Assembly (NCBI GenBank): GCA_964398955.1
Contig: CAYNOZ010000007.1
Location: 1 to 35,576 of the forward strand
Source: CAYNOZ01 sp964398955
Lineage (GTDB): Archaea; Methanobacteriota_B; Thermococci; Thermococcales; CAYNOZ01
Length of the DNA stretch: 35,576 nucleotides
Direction: 5' to 3'
Positions within the stretch are counted from its first letter, which is position 1. Every line of letters begins with the position of its first letter. A program made the position numbers and the translations under genes. The notes under the pieces are model-generated. The model was not told the origin of the DNA and ran no database searches. It saw nothing but the letters and a program-made list of their open reading frames with translations. Positions 8,485 through 17,351 of this stretch are shown here, piece after piece.

Positions 8485-9556
8485 AGGAGATCAATTCTCG
8501 CTAGATAGGTTTCGGACCAGTAGAAAACTATCCAGTGAATCTCTTAAATCGTTTGCCTCGCTCTTCAACCCAGCTCCAAACTCCCTCTACGATTCTTACG
8601 ATCTCGCCCAGTCGGTTATAAAGATGGGAATGAACGAGGCTTCCGCGGAGAAGCATTCGAAACCCTCGCCAGACGTAATCCTGAGAAGATTACACGAAGT
8701 GGACGAGGAAAACGCTCAAGAAGAACTGGAAAAACTAAATGAGCAGATCTTGGAAGAGCTGCAATTGCCGGAGAATCCAAAGATCGCCATAGATTTCACA
8801 ATCATTCCCTACTACGGAGAAGATAATCCCACCCTCGTGAGCGATTCCAGACTACCAGGCACAAAACTAGGAATCAAATTCGCAATACTGAGCGTCGTAG
8901 AAGAAGGAAAAACCATAACCTTGAAAGCCCGACAGGTCAGCCCGTTCGAGTCGAACATCTCAGTGTTAAAAGAACTGCTTGATTACGCCCAAAAATTACT
9001 CGATCCCAGCCTTGTCCTTCTCGACAGAGGTTTTTACTCCGTGGATGCGGTTGAGGAGCTCAAATCAAGAAAATTAGGTTTTATAATCCCTGCAAAGAAG
9101 ACTAGCCCGGTCAGAAAAGCTTGTGAAAAGTTCGAAAAGGGAGAAATACCGGACGAAACGGAACACACCGTTTCAAACAGCAAAAAAGAAGAAAAAGTTC
9201 AACTTTTATTCACTGAAAGGGAGACGGAGAACGGGAAAGAAATACACCCGTTCATCACCAACCTGGACATGGATCCGGACGAGATTTCGAAGAATTATGG
9301 TTAACGTTGGCGGATCGAGACGAATATTCGGGAGCTCGGAAAGTTCAAACCGTTCACCACGAGCCAGTCGATGAGTTTAAGACGATTATATTTCCTCGTA
9401 AGCATGATTCTGTACAATTTGTGGATTCTCTCACGGGACGGGTGTGAGCGTCCGAGAGTTCACGAGTTCAAGAGACGGTTGAAACGTTTGTTGACAGTGT
9501 TTCGAGTGTTTGGGGGAGAAAAAATCCGACCTCCGCCAGTTCCAACCTTAGCGTAA
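8438..9556 (+). pseudogene. IS4/ISH3-like DDE transposase with internal stop
   Basis: The frame is open from 8438 (TAA at 8435) to 9556, broken only by TAA at 9302-9304. Catalytic blocks are IAIDFTIIPYYGEDNP (first Asp), LVLLDRGFYSVDAVEEL (second Asp), and after the stop RWRIETNIRELGKFKPF, the Y-R-E signature around the third catalytic residue. It finishes MSLRRLYFLVSMILYNLWIL and a basic tail. Methionines are at 8624 and 8630, but homologous-looking sequence (RTSRKLSSESLKSFASLFNP) precedes them. The nonsense codon replaces about two residues before RW, separating the last catalytic Glu, so the enzyme is probably dead. Terminal repeats were not found with confidence. Confidence 0.75.
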
Positions 9557-9859
9557 AGATTTTCTCGATGTTTTCCTAGAGGCGTCTATCCGTTTTTGGA
9601 AGATCTTTAGGGTTTTCACCTCCCGAACTTGCCGCTGATAATCGCGAAAAACCGAGAATTATCATCGGAAAAGTTTTCTGAACGCGAAAAAGAACGAAAA
9701 ACTTTACCCAAAAGACAAAGTACTTCTACTTACGTGAGTACTGTACTCAGAAATAGAGAGAAATAAAAAATAGAGCCATGGCTGAAAATACCACTAATGC
9801 CAATTTTAAATATGAAAATGTAAGAAATTTTTTGTCCTAAAAATGAGGTCTCTTTAAGC
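9557..9859. other. Intergenic stretch with a 15-nt palindrome
   Basis: No coding frame resembles a protein here. The first about 170 bases are probably the 3' flank of the decayed transposon. TGAGTACTGTACTCA at 9735-9749 is a perfect palindrome around a central T, about 110 bases before the next gene; it could be an operator or a small hairpin. AT-rich sequence from 9760 on probably holds the promoter of the following gene. Confidence 0.35.
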
Positions 9860-10759
9860 ATGAATTTGGTAGAATCAATACTCCAAAAATTTTCAGGACT
9901 TAACTTTATAGAATTAGTTTTTCAAAAAAGCCCTTTTCTTAGACACTCATACTATGCCGGACTCGAAAGAATTTTTGAACGCTTCCCCAATGAGGGCTTT
10001 AAGGTAATGGATGAAGAGTGGGATTATTTAATTGTACTGGATGGATGCAGGTTTGATTATTTTAGAAAGTTTAATAATATCCCGGGAGAATTAAAGAAGA
10101 AAATTTCTCTAGGGTCTGATACTGGTAACTGGAAAGAACGAAACTTTAAGAAAAACTATCCTGATACTGTCTATGTAACTGCCAATCCTCAACTCTCTAA
10201 GTATAAATTAAAAGAAAATTTAGGATTCATCCCCTTTTTGCACGTTGAGGAAGTTTGGGATTATGGATGGAACGATTATTGGGATACTGTTCTCCCCGAA
10301 GAAGTCACAAAAGCCGCATTAAAAGTTAAAAAGGAATTCCCTGATAAGCGCATAGTAGTGCATTACGATCAGCCTCATATGCCTTTCATAGCTGGACCCT
10401 ACGCGGAAGAATTGAGAAAAAAACGACATAATCTAGATCCAGATGAACTTTGGAAGAGAATACTTCAAGGAAAGCGTCTTACTGGAGTCCGTGATACTTG
10501 GAGGTTCGTCAGCAGGGGAATGATTGATTTTGAAAAGGCTAAAAAAGGATATGAGGAGAATGTTAAATTCGTTCTCAGTGAAATTAAGGAACTAATTGAG
10601 GGATTAGAAGGAAAAATTGTAGTCACCGCAGACCATGGAGATGCACATGGAGAATATTATATATTTGGTCATCCGGGACACGTATATCTCAGCCCATTGG
10701 TTGAGGTCCCTTGGTTAGAAGTTAATAGGGACAAGTTAATAGAAAAGGGAGACTTTTAA
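9860..10759 (+). CDS. Alkaline phosphatase/sulfatase-fold protein, copy 3
   Basis: A 299-residue member of the local family with a 50-residue N-terminal extension (MNLVESILQKFSGLNF onward) absent from the other copies. Conserved blocks are LIVLDGCRFDYFRKF (metal Asp), ISLGSDTGNWKERNF (candidate nucleophile Thr), VEEVWDYGWND, VVHYDQPHMPFIAGPY (metal His) and VVTADHGDAHGEYYIFGHPG (metal Asp-His and His). It ends LVEVPWLEVNRDK, the shared C-terminal signature. It differs most from its relatives: Asp replaces Met before Gln-Pro-His, and DGC replaces DAC. It is convergent with copy 4, 14 bp away. It could act on a different ester from the other copies. Confidence 0.8.
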   Translation: MNLVESILQKFSGLNFIELVFQKSPFLRHSYYAGLERIFERFPNEGFKVMDEEWDYLIVLDGCRFDYFRKFNNIPGELKKKISLGSDTGNWKERNFKKNYPDTVYVTANPQLSKYKLKENLGFIPFLHVEEVWDYGWNDYWDTVLPEEVTKAALKVKKEFPDKRIVVHYDQPHMPFIAGPYAEELRKKRHNLDPDELWKRILQGKRLTGVRDTWRFVSRGMIDFEKAKKGYEENVKFVLSEIKELIEGLEGKIVVTADHGDAHGEYYIFGHPGHVYLSPLVEVPWLEVNRDKLIEKGDF

Positions 10760-10773
10760 CTTTACTGTTATAT

Positions 10774-11583
10774 CTATTCTGACAGGACTTCAAGCCAGGG
10801 GACTTCTCTTAGGATATGATGGGTAGATCTATGAAAGTGTCCGTAAAGCCCTCCTTCCCCCAAGAGTTGTCCGTGATCTGACGTTATAACGATGTTATCA
10901 TCCTCTCTTTGAGATAAAAGATTCGGGAGACGAGACAAGACTCTTTTCAGATTAGCTAGATAGGCTAAGCGCAAGGTGTTATTATCGTACTTTTCTGCTA
11001 CGGATTCCGTTATTCCCTCCGGTCTCAAGCCAGACCATCTGGTCAAGTTTTGAACTAGTCTTCTTCCTAGAATTTTGTTAATAGCTTGTCTGAGCTTTGC
11101 TGGAATCTTTTTCAAAGGACTCTCTTTTTTATGTAATCCCCTCTGCCCTTCAAACCCCTCAAAAGGAAGATTACAATATGGAGGATGTGGTTGCATATAA
11201 TGAACAATCATTTTGCCATTTTCTTTTTCTGCGTTCTGATTCACTGTAGAAGGGAGAACTGTGCGCTCTTCTTCATCCCATCCATAATCCCAAACGTCTA
11301 CAATTTTTCCAAAGTGCTCTCTTGAGTCAAATCCTTCTATACTTTGCACATCTGTTGAGTTTACGTAAGGATTGGCAGAAACGTACACTACGTCTTCCAT
11401 GTATTGATTGTGAAATGTGTTTTTGAGCCACTCCGGAGTAATAGACCCCTCCGACTTAACCTTCTCAAGTTTACCTCTCAGATACTTCCAATATGAAAAA
11501 GCAAAATAGTCAAATCTGCAAGCATCTAGGATTATTAGAATATCCCAATCTTTTTCCTCTATCACTTTCTTCTGACTTAACAT
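10774..11583 (-). CDS. Alkaline phosphatase/sulfatase-fold protein, copy 4
   Basis: A 269-residue intact copy: LIILDACRFDYFAFSYW, SEGSITPEWLKNTF with the conserved Thr, VDVWDYGWDEEERTVLPS, VHYMQPHPPYCNLPF, and ITSDHGQLLGEGGLYGHFHR, ending REVPWLEVLSE. All ligand positions expected for a two-metal alkaline phosphatase fold are present. TAG stop. It follows the methyltransferase and deacetylase-like genes on the minus strand, so the three probably form one operon acting on the same glycan. No signal peptide or membrane helix is apparent, which points to cytoplasmic action on a lipid-linked or nucleotide-linked substrate. Confidence 0.82.
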   Translation of the reverse strand: MLSQKKVIEEKDWDILIILDACRFDYFAFSYWKYLRGKLEKVKSEGSITPEWLKNTFHNQYMEDVVYVSANPYVNSTDVQSIEGFDSREHFGKIVDVWDYGWDEEERTVLPSTVNQNAEKENGKMIVHYMQPHPPYCNLPFEGFEGQRGLHKKESPLKKIPAKLRQAINKILGRRLVQNLTRWSGLRPEGITESVAEKYDNNTLRLAYLANLKRVLSRLPNLLSQREDDNIVITSDHGQLLGEGGLYGHFHRSTHHILREVPWLEVLSE

Positions 11584-11596
11584 TATACTTCCTTCT

Positions 11597-12197
11597 TTAT
11601 GATATTCCTTGCTTATTTTTTACTACCACAAGGTTTCTCTTCTTCAGCATTTGATGGTAAGAATTGCTATAATAATCTTTTTCAGGTAAGGCAGATTTGA
11701 AGGAATCTTCGTGCATAATTAGTACGGAACCGGGATGTAAAAGACTCTTAAGGTTTTTACAAGCGAATTTTTCGAGCTCCTTTGCTTCAGCTGCATCAGC
11801 ACCCGACAAATCTATATGAATCATATCCATCTCGGGAAGATCATCAAGGTGCCTAGGGATCGTCTTTTTTATGTCACCTTCAAACAGGAATACTTGCGTG
11901 TTTTTATCTTCTAATTTTTCCCTAATATCCTCCTTAGAGGATTCATCGAAGTAGTCAAACCCATAATACTCAGTACCAACTCTTGATGATATCATAGACT
12001 CAGCGCCCAATCCAGAAGCCACGCCGACTTCCAGGATTTTTTTTGGCTTCTATCTCCTCCGAAATTCTTGATAACAGATTATGCTTTTGTTTTTTGATTA
12101 TAGATGAATAAATGTTATTTTCAGGGCCTCCAAGGGATTTTGGAATTATTCTTTTGAGATTTTTTATCAATTTATAATCCATTTGTTTTCTCACCAT
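11597..12197 (-). pseudogene. Class I SAM-dependent methyltransferase, frameshifted in an A-run
   Basis: The upstream frame gives MVRKQMDYKLIKNLKRIIPK and SRISEEIEAKK. It then loses frame in eight A (plus-strand T-run at 12037-12044). One fewer base joins it to KILEVGVASGLGAESMISS, the SAM-binding glycine motif, followed by YYGFDYFDESSKEDI, MDMIHIDLSGADAAEAKE and LLHPGSVLIMHED. The joined protein is about 200 residues, a normal Rossmann methyltransferase. As no decay is seen elsewhere, this may be a sequencing error or a slippage site rather than a dead gene. It sits between a deacetylase-fold gene and sulfatase-like copy 4 on the same strand, suggesting methylation of the glycan. Confidence 0.72.
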
Positions 12198-12214
12198 ATC
12201 CCAACTAACTGTAC

Positions 12215-12976
12215 TTAATAATTCTTCAATCGTTTTTCTGCTAATTCTCTCAGAGTTTCTGTCTCACTTACTCTATCTATTATTTCATCTAATTTGGGAA
12301 GTAAATTTACTTTCCGCCCCAGTGTTTTTGATATGAAGGAAGGCTTATCATAAAGATTTGTAGGGTGGATAAGCATCACCACGTCTTTATTCTCTGTTTC
12401 TTCGACTAACCAATTCATATCAAAATTGGAGCGAAATAATAGTACGGTAGGGAGATAGAGGAAACCATTAATCCATTTTTCTTCTTTCTCAAATTTTTCT
12501 CTCTTATAGTAATTCCCTGTAAAGTACTTTAACCCAGCCTTTTTCCCGTAATTTATATACTCCCATGGTTCATACTTCCCGTCATGGACTCTCGACATTT
12601 TCCCCCATGTTCCATGTTTAGCGAATCCGTAAATTTCTCCTTTAAACCTATTAGAAACCTTTTTGAGCCCTTTGACGAATTTTTCATAGTTTTGAGTCTC
12701 TTCAGCGTGGTAGCCGGCTTCAATTTCACTGTTAATAATATCTGCTGCTAGATCTCGTTCTGGGAGAGTGCAAGGCCTGAAAAATAGCGTTGCTTTTGCA
12801 TTTTTATTTTGAAGATAATTCACTAGTCTTTCGACGTTTCTCATATATCCAAGTTTCTTCGACTTTAAGGGATAAAATAGGTTCAATTTGGTTCTGATGA
12901 AATCCAGACCGAATCCCAAGGGTCTAAAGTCTCTAGAATATGCTAAGTCAACGTCAAATCGGAGTATAAGACTCAA
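12215..12976 (-). CDS. Polysaccharide deacetylase-fold protein
   Basis: A 253-residue protein of the NodB/WalW-like deacetylase fold. It opens with ILRFDVDLAYSRDFRP, where FDVD supplies the catalytic and metal Asp. It shows NAKATLFFRPCTLPERD, then EIEAGYHAEETQNYEKF (metal His region) and YGFAKHGTWGKM (second His), and closes with VVMLIHPTNLY. This is the usual order in proteins that deacetylate or otherwise modify surface polysaccharide. It is the first gene of a three-gene minus-strand set, divergent from a GT2 gene 100 bp away. Catalytic residues are present but the exact reaction is unproven. Confidence 0.7.
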   Translation of the reverse strand: MSLILRFDVDLAYSRDFRPLGFGLDFIRTKLNLFYPLKSKKLGYMRNVERLVNYLQNKNAKATLFFRPCTLPERDLAADIINSEIEAGYHAEETQNYEKFVKGLKKVSNRFKGEIYGFAKHGTWGKMSRVHDGKYEPWEYINYGKKAGLKYFTGNYYKREKFEKEEKWINGFLYLPTVLLFRSNFDMNWLVEETENKDVVMLIHPTNLYDKPSFISKTLGRKVNLLPKLDEIIDRVSETETLRELAEKRLKNY

Positions 12977-13076
12977 TTTATTACCTCAAATGCGGGATTT
13001 CTCGTTATCCTTACATATATTTTCCAGTATTTTATTAACTTTAGCTGTTTCAGTTTACTCATAAAGGAGAGATATC

Positions 13077-13982
13077 ATGAGAGAACCGATGGTTAGCATT
13101 ATTATTCCGGCATACAATGAAGAGGAATACATTGGGGACTTATTGGACGATTTGATAGATTTAAATTATGAGGATTTGGAGATTATCGTCGTGGACGATG
13201 GCTCTACAGACCGAACGAGAGAAATTCTGGAAGATTATGACGTGAAGAAAGTTTTCAAGGAAGAAAACGAAGGCCTTCCTTCAGCACTCAATAAGGGAAT
13301 TGAGGCGGCAGAAGGTGAATTTAACTGGCAGATAAACGCCGACTTGCGAGTAAGAGACAAAAAGATAATAAAGAAACTGTTGAGAGAATTTGACGAAGAA
13401 ATTGTTGCGGTTTGGGGAGCTATAGCTGTAGAGAACGATGATGAATTCTTTCCATCGATGATGGCAGCTAGCAAGAAGCTAGATCCCGACTACCTTTATG
13501 GCTCTGCAAACGTAATGTTCCGGACAGAATTCTCGAAGAACAATCCTTACTACGAAGGTGAAAGAATTACTTCCCCTGACTTCGAAATGAGGAACAAAAT
13601 AGATAACTCTAAACAAAAATTCGCCGAAAACGCAGTCGTGAGCGCGTATTACCCCGAGTCCTTCCGAGATAATGTGAGCCAACGGATAAGGTACGCTAAG
13701 TCCCACATTAGCCGATTCAAGAGAGAAGGTTTTAACTTTAAAAACTCTTTCCCAATAGCTAGAGACTGGGGCGCTATAACTGTACCATTACTTCTCGGGT
13801 TCGCGATATCGCCGATATTTTTCTACGCATTTTGGAGTTTGGTTTTTCTGTTTTTTCTTTATAGGGCTTTCAAAGCGAGAAACTGTTATCCAAACGGTCT
13901 TTTTGCTTTTGCGAGCACATTTGCTGAAGTCTTTTTTGTATTTCTTCGAGCTCCCTCATATATAAGGGGTTTGATAGGTTGA
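13077..13982 (+). CDS. GT2 family glycosyltransferase with C-terminal membrane anchor
   Basis: A 301-residue GT-A transferase. VSIIIPAYNEEEYIGDLLDD, IIVVDDGSTDRTREILEDYD and WQINADLRVRDKKIIKKLLR give the nucleotide-binding strand and a DXD-like Asp. YLYGSANVMFRTEFSKN and SPDFEMRNKI are acceptor-side blocks. Residues about 234-266 (ITVPLLLGFAISPIFFYAFW and on) and 277-295 are hydrophobic, anchoring it in the membrane as in polyprenyl-linked glycan synthases. AAAGGAGAG precedes the ATG. The stop overlaps the TTG start of the next gene, so the two are translationally coupled. Confidence 0.88.
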   Translation: MREPMVSIIIPAYNEEEYIGDLLDDLIDLNYEDLEIIVVDDGSTDRTREILEDYDVKKVFKEENEGLPSALNKGIEAAEGEFNWQINADLRVRDKKIIKKLLREFDEEIVAVWGAIAVENDDEFFPSMMAASKKLDPDYLYGSANVMFRTEFSKNNPYYEGERITSPDFEMRNKIDNSKQKFAENAVVSAYYPESFRDNVSQRIRYAKSHISRFKREGFNFKNSFPIARDWGAITVPLLLGFAISPIFFYAFWSLVFLFFLYRAFKARNCYPNGLFAFASTFAEVFFVFLRAPSYIRGLIG

Positions 13983-15004
13983 AAATCGCATTTTACACAG
14001 ATTATCCCCCTTTCAAGGAAAGGGGAGGAGCCGAAATAAGGATGCATAAGATAACTACGATGCTTGCCGATCGGGGTCACGAAGTTCATGTTTTCTGCGG
14101 AGGAAAAGAAAGAGAAGAAAAAATAGTAGAAGATGTTCACTACCACATTTACAAGAACTATTGGGAGGATCTTCCTTGGGGAATTAGAAATATGGTTTAC
14201 GTCCTTCAAAACTATTTTAGATTCTTAACTTGGGGAAACAAGATTGAAGGCTTTGACGTTGTGGACGCATACCGACCTTTACTGGGAGCTGATGTTGCCA
14301 CCTTTGCAGGAATTTCGATAAATGCTCTAATGACTGGTCCAATACCAAAGAAATTATTGGTCATGCCTCTAATATTACTTAATTCCGTTTTTATTAGGAC
14401 CGTAAGTAGAAGGATAACAACTTACGAAACGACTAGAAGAACGATAGAGAGGTTTCATCATGTGAGTCCTAGAGTTATATACGCAGGAATAGACACAAAA
14501 TTTATTCAAGCAGAAAAGAACCCCGAGAATGATGATAAATTCCGAGTATTATCGAGTAAAGAAATTGAGAAAGTTTGCAAAGTAGCCGAAAATCTTGATA
14601 GAGAAGACATTCTTTTTTTAGCTTTGAATCCAGGCGAATCTGTTAATAAACTTCCTGAAAATGTTAAAGACTTAGGAACCGTGTCTCATGAAAAAGTTCT
14701 CGAATTAATGAAAACTTCTGATGCTTTTCTTCAATTGTCCCCGCTTTTATCTTTAGCTCAAAAAGAAGCGATGGCCGTTGGTCTTCCTGTAATTGCTCGG
14801 GATTCGGAGTTAATTGAAGATGGAAAGGACGGATTCGTTGTTGAAGATGGTAAGACAGAAACTATAGCTGATAGGATTCGTATCCTGGCAGATGACGAAA
14901 AATTAAAAAATAAAATGGGCAAAAGAGCAGAGAAACTGGTAAAGGACTTTACTTGGGAAAATACTTGCGAAAAAACTCTTTCAACCTATGAGGAGATAGT
15001 ATAG
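13979..15004 (+). CDS. GT4 family glycosyltransferase
   Basis: A 341-residue GT-B transferase starting at TTG inside TTGA, overlapping the stop of the GT2 gene. The N-terminus KIAFYTDYPPFKERGGAEIR has the glycine loop, and HKITTMLADRGHEVHVFCGG follows. The C-terminal half has RVIYAGIDTKFIQAEKN, KDLGTVSHEKVLELMKTSDA and LSLAQKEAMAVGLPVIARDS, the donor-binding Glu motif, then GFVVEDGKTETIADRI. It is complete and ends with TAG. Coupling to the GT2 gene suggests successive steps on one glycan. Donor sugar unknown. Confidence 0.88.
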   Translation: MKIAFYTDYPPFKERGGAEIRMHKITTMLADRGHEVHVFCGGKEREEKIVEDVHYHIYKNYWEDLPWGIRNMVYVLQNYFRFLTWGNKIEGFDVVDAYRPLLGADVATFAGISINALMTGPIPKKLLVMPLILLNSVFIRTVSRRITTYETTRRTIERFHHVSPRVIYAGIDTKFIQAEKNPENDDKFRVLSSKEIEKVCKVAENLDREDILFLALNPGESVNKLPENVKDLGTVSHEKVLELMKTSDAFLQLSPLLSLAQKEAMAVGLPVIARDSELIEDGKDGFVVEDGKTETIADRIRILADDEKLKNKMGKRAEKLVKDFTWENTCEKTLSTYEEIV

Positions 15005-15026
15005 GAAACAAAATTTTGTGAGGAAA

Positions 15027-16016
15027 ATGAAAACATTCTTACTTCGAGCATATTTGGCTTGGAAAAAACATAGAAAGTTAAGACAGATGCTATTTTCACT
15101 CTCGGGAAAGGTTTTGGATTATCCAGAAACAGTTTTTTTTGAATTAACAAATCACTGCAATTATGATTGTATAATGTGTCCAAAGACCCAGATTCCACAA
15201 AGAGAGCGGGAAAAGGGATTCATGAATATAAAACTTTTTAAAAAAGGCATCGATAATGTAGCTGAGATAGGAACCCCTGCTGTTGCTTTACATGGTTTTG
15301 GAGAATCCATGCTACACCCTGAGTTTTTGGATTTTGTTAGGTATGCAAAAGATGCTGGAATACCGGAAGTTTTTCTCTTCACAAACGGGTCGCTATTAAA
15401 TGAAGATTATGCTAGAGAACTCATAGAAATCGGCCTAGACCGCCTTGCAGTCTCGTTTGAAGGAGCCACTAGTAAAACTCACGAATCTGTTGATAGGGGT
15501 TCTGATTATAAGAGAGATAAAAGAAACGTCGAGAGGCTGATAGAAATTAAGGACAGAATGAATAAATCCAAACCTATCATAGAAGTAAACTCCGTACTTT
15601 TGGATAAAACAAGGAACGAGATAGAGGAAATTAAAAAGATGTGGGGAAAAAAGGCTGATGTAGTGAGCATTCAAACTTATATGAGAGTTTATGCTGATCA
15701 GATGTCAGAATTGCTTTCCGATAAAGAAGTGCCTAAAGAGAGGAAAATTTGTACAGCTCCAGCCACACAGCTAATGGTTTATTGGGATGGTAAGGTTTCG
15801 CCTTGTTGTGGGGATTGTTTTGCGGATATAATAGTGGGAGATCTGAGGGAACAAAATATATCGGAGATATGGCGAGGGGAAAAGATTAACCGTTTAAGAA
15901 ACAGAATGTTCCAAAAAAAATATGATGGTTTGATTTGTGAGAAATGCGAGGGAAGCTATGGAAATCCAGTAGAGAGGTCACTTTCTAACGTTTTGAAAGC
16001 TGGGATTGGCTTATGA
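15027..16016 (+). CDS. Radical SAM/SPASM domain protein
   Basis: A 329-residue radical SAM enzyme. HCNYDCIMCP is the CX3CX2C [4Fe-4S] motif, followed by ALHGFGESMLHPEFLDF (SAM-binding GGE-like strand) and LFTNGSLLNEDYARELIEIG. The C-terminal SPASM region carries ICTAPATQLMVYWDGKVSPC, CGDCFAD and GLICEKCEGSYGNP, ligating auxiliary clusters. Family members perform dehydrogenation, epimerisation or peptide and sugar modification. Placement directly after two transferases suggests a sugar or glycan modification, an inference from context only. I chose ATG 15027 preceded by GAGG; GTG 15018 would add three residues. Confidence 0.82.
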   Translation: MKTFLLRAYLAWKKHRKLRQMLFSLSGKVLDYPETVFFELTNHCNYDCIMCPKTQIPQREREKGFMNIKLFKKGIDNVAEIGTPAVALHGFGESMLHPEFLDFVRYAKDAGIPEVFLFTNGSLLNEDYARELIEIGLDRLAVSFEGATSKTHESVDRGSDYKRDKRNVERLIEIKDRMNKSKPIIEVNSVLLDKTRNEIEEIKKMWGKKADVVSIQTYMRVYADQMSELLSDKEVPKERKICTAPATQLMVYWDGKVSPCCGDCFADIIVGDLREQNISEIWRGEKINRLRNRMFQKKYDGLICEKCEGSYGNPVERSLSNVLKAGIGL

Positions 16017-16718
16017 TTAATTTATCGGATTAACAAGGTGGTCAAATTTATACCCCTGGTAATTAGTTAACTTATTAATCGATGCCTCACCTATCTTTTC
16101 TTTTTGAGGAGAAGGCGAGCGGAAAATAGAGAAAAGAATCTATTCCATAACTTTAAAAGAGATTTAGAAAAAATAAGAGATTTTCTTTACTTTTTGTATT
16201 TAATGAAATGATGCTAATTTCTCTTTTACTTTTTTGTGTGTTCATTTTTCACCACTAGCGTGAGTCTTCATCGCTATCTTCTTTGGTTCATTAAAAACAT
16301 CTGTCTTCTATCGGATTCTCCATTTTCGTAACCTCAAATCCATTTTAAAAATCCACTTTTCAATATTAAAATCGGACAAAAATTCTTTCCATTGTATCTT
16401 CTGAAACATGTTGTGTTTTCTACACCTTTAAGACAAGAATTTCCTCGAGATATTTTCCCCCGATATATTATTATGCGTGGCCAAGCGTCTTATCCTAGAT
16501 AAATTGTAGGTTACTCTTCTCTTTATAAACAGCTTTCTCCATTGTTTGGAGGCTTGTGAATAGTTCTGAGTTTCTGTTTACTTTCAATGTCTATTTCTAC
16601 GGTTATTAACTTACATTTTTAAAGCCTTTTAGGATCCGCCAGAATTTCACTAACTATGGAAGAAAAAATAAGAGGGTAAAAGAACTTAAGCTAGAGATTA
16701 ATAATCAAAGGAGGGATT
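16017..16718. other. 702-bp AT-rich non-coding gap
   Basis: No convincing gene on either strand: frames are short and show no recognisable motif. The sequence is AT-rich with T-rich tracts. AAAGGAGGG at 16707-16715 is the ribosome-binding site of the next gene. The gap separates two plus-strand gene sets and may be a decayed gene or a boundary between acquired blocks; I see no repeats that prove either. Confidence 0.5.
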
Positions 16719-17306
16719 ATGATTTTTGCACAATTGGGAGAAAACTGTGAAGTTCAGGAAAATGTGAAAATAGGAGTGAAGCATGATACAGATGTCAAGA
16801 AAACAAAGATAGGCAAGAATTCGACAATTAGGAGCGGAACTATTATTTACGCTGATGTGGAAATCGGTGAAAATTTGAATACGGGGCATAACGCATTGAT
16901 TCGAGAAAATACGGAGATTGGTAATGAGGTATTGGTAGGAACGAATGTAGTAATTGAGGGAAATGTAAAAATCGGGAATAAGGTAAAGCTCGAAACCAAC
17001 TCCTACATTCCGACAAATGTAAAGCTTGGCAACAGGGTCTTTCTAGGACCTGGAGCTACCCTCACGAATGACAAGTACCCATTGAGAAAGAGGAATGAGT
17101 ATGAACCGAATGGACCTATCTTAGAAAATGATGTAACCGTCGGAGCGAGGGCTGTAATTCTACCAGGAATTAAAGTGGGAAAAGGTTCGATAATCGGAGC
17201 AGGAAGTGTTGTCACCGAGGATTTACCGTCTTGGAGCATGGCAAAAGGTAATCCGGCCGAAATTTCACCTCTGCCTGAGGATCTTCGGGAGAGAAACAAA
17301 GCCTAA
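16719..17306 (+). CDS. Left-handed beta-helix acyltransferase (WlbB/WbpD-like)
   Basis: A 195-residue hexapeptide-repeat acyltransferase. Repeats run through KIGKNSTIRSGTIIYADVEI, EIGNEVLVGTNVVIEGNVKI and VTVGARAVILPGIKVGKGSI. The His in LNTGHNALIRE is the likely catalytic base, and NDKYPLR is the loop seen in WlbB/WbpD, which N-acetylate the 3-amino sugar of UDP-linked uronic acids. It ends VTEDLPSWSMAKGNPAEISP, the normal C-terminal coil. It is first in a three-gene set with a Gfo/Idh/MocA dehydrogenase and a PLP aminotransferase. The preceding AAAGGAGGG is an unusually strong ribosome-binding site for this window. Confidence 0.85.
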   Translation: MIFAQLGENCEVQENVKIGVKHDTDVKKTKIGKNSTIRSGTIIYADVEIGENLNTGHNALIRENTEIGNEVLVGTNVVIEGNVKIGNKVKLETNSYIPTNVKLGNRVFLGPGATLTNDKYPLRKRNEYEPNGPILENDVTVGARAVILPGIKVGKGSIIGAGSVVTEDLPSWSMAKGNPAEISPLPEDLRERNKA

Positions 17307-17351
17307 TCGATATAAGATTTCAAGATAAATAATTCGCTTGGAGTGATTTTA

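Noticed and set aside
9371..9556. Separate small protein starting MSLRRLYFLVSM
   Set aside because: It is in frame with the upstream transposase and continues its C-terminus, separated only by a TAA at 9302.
9572..9620. TTTTCCTAGAGGC as a right terminal repeat of the ISH3-like element
   Set aside because: It shares only a short AGGAAA/CTAGAGG word with the left hairpin, and the match does not extend in either orientation.
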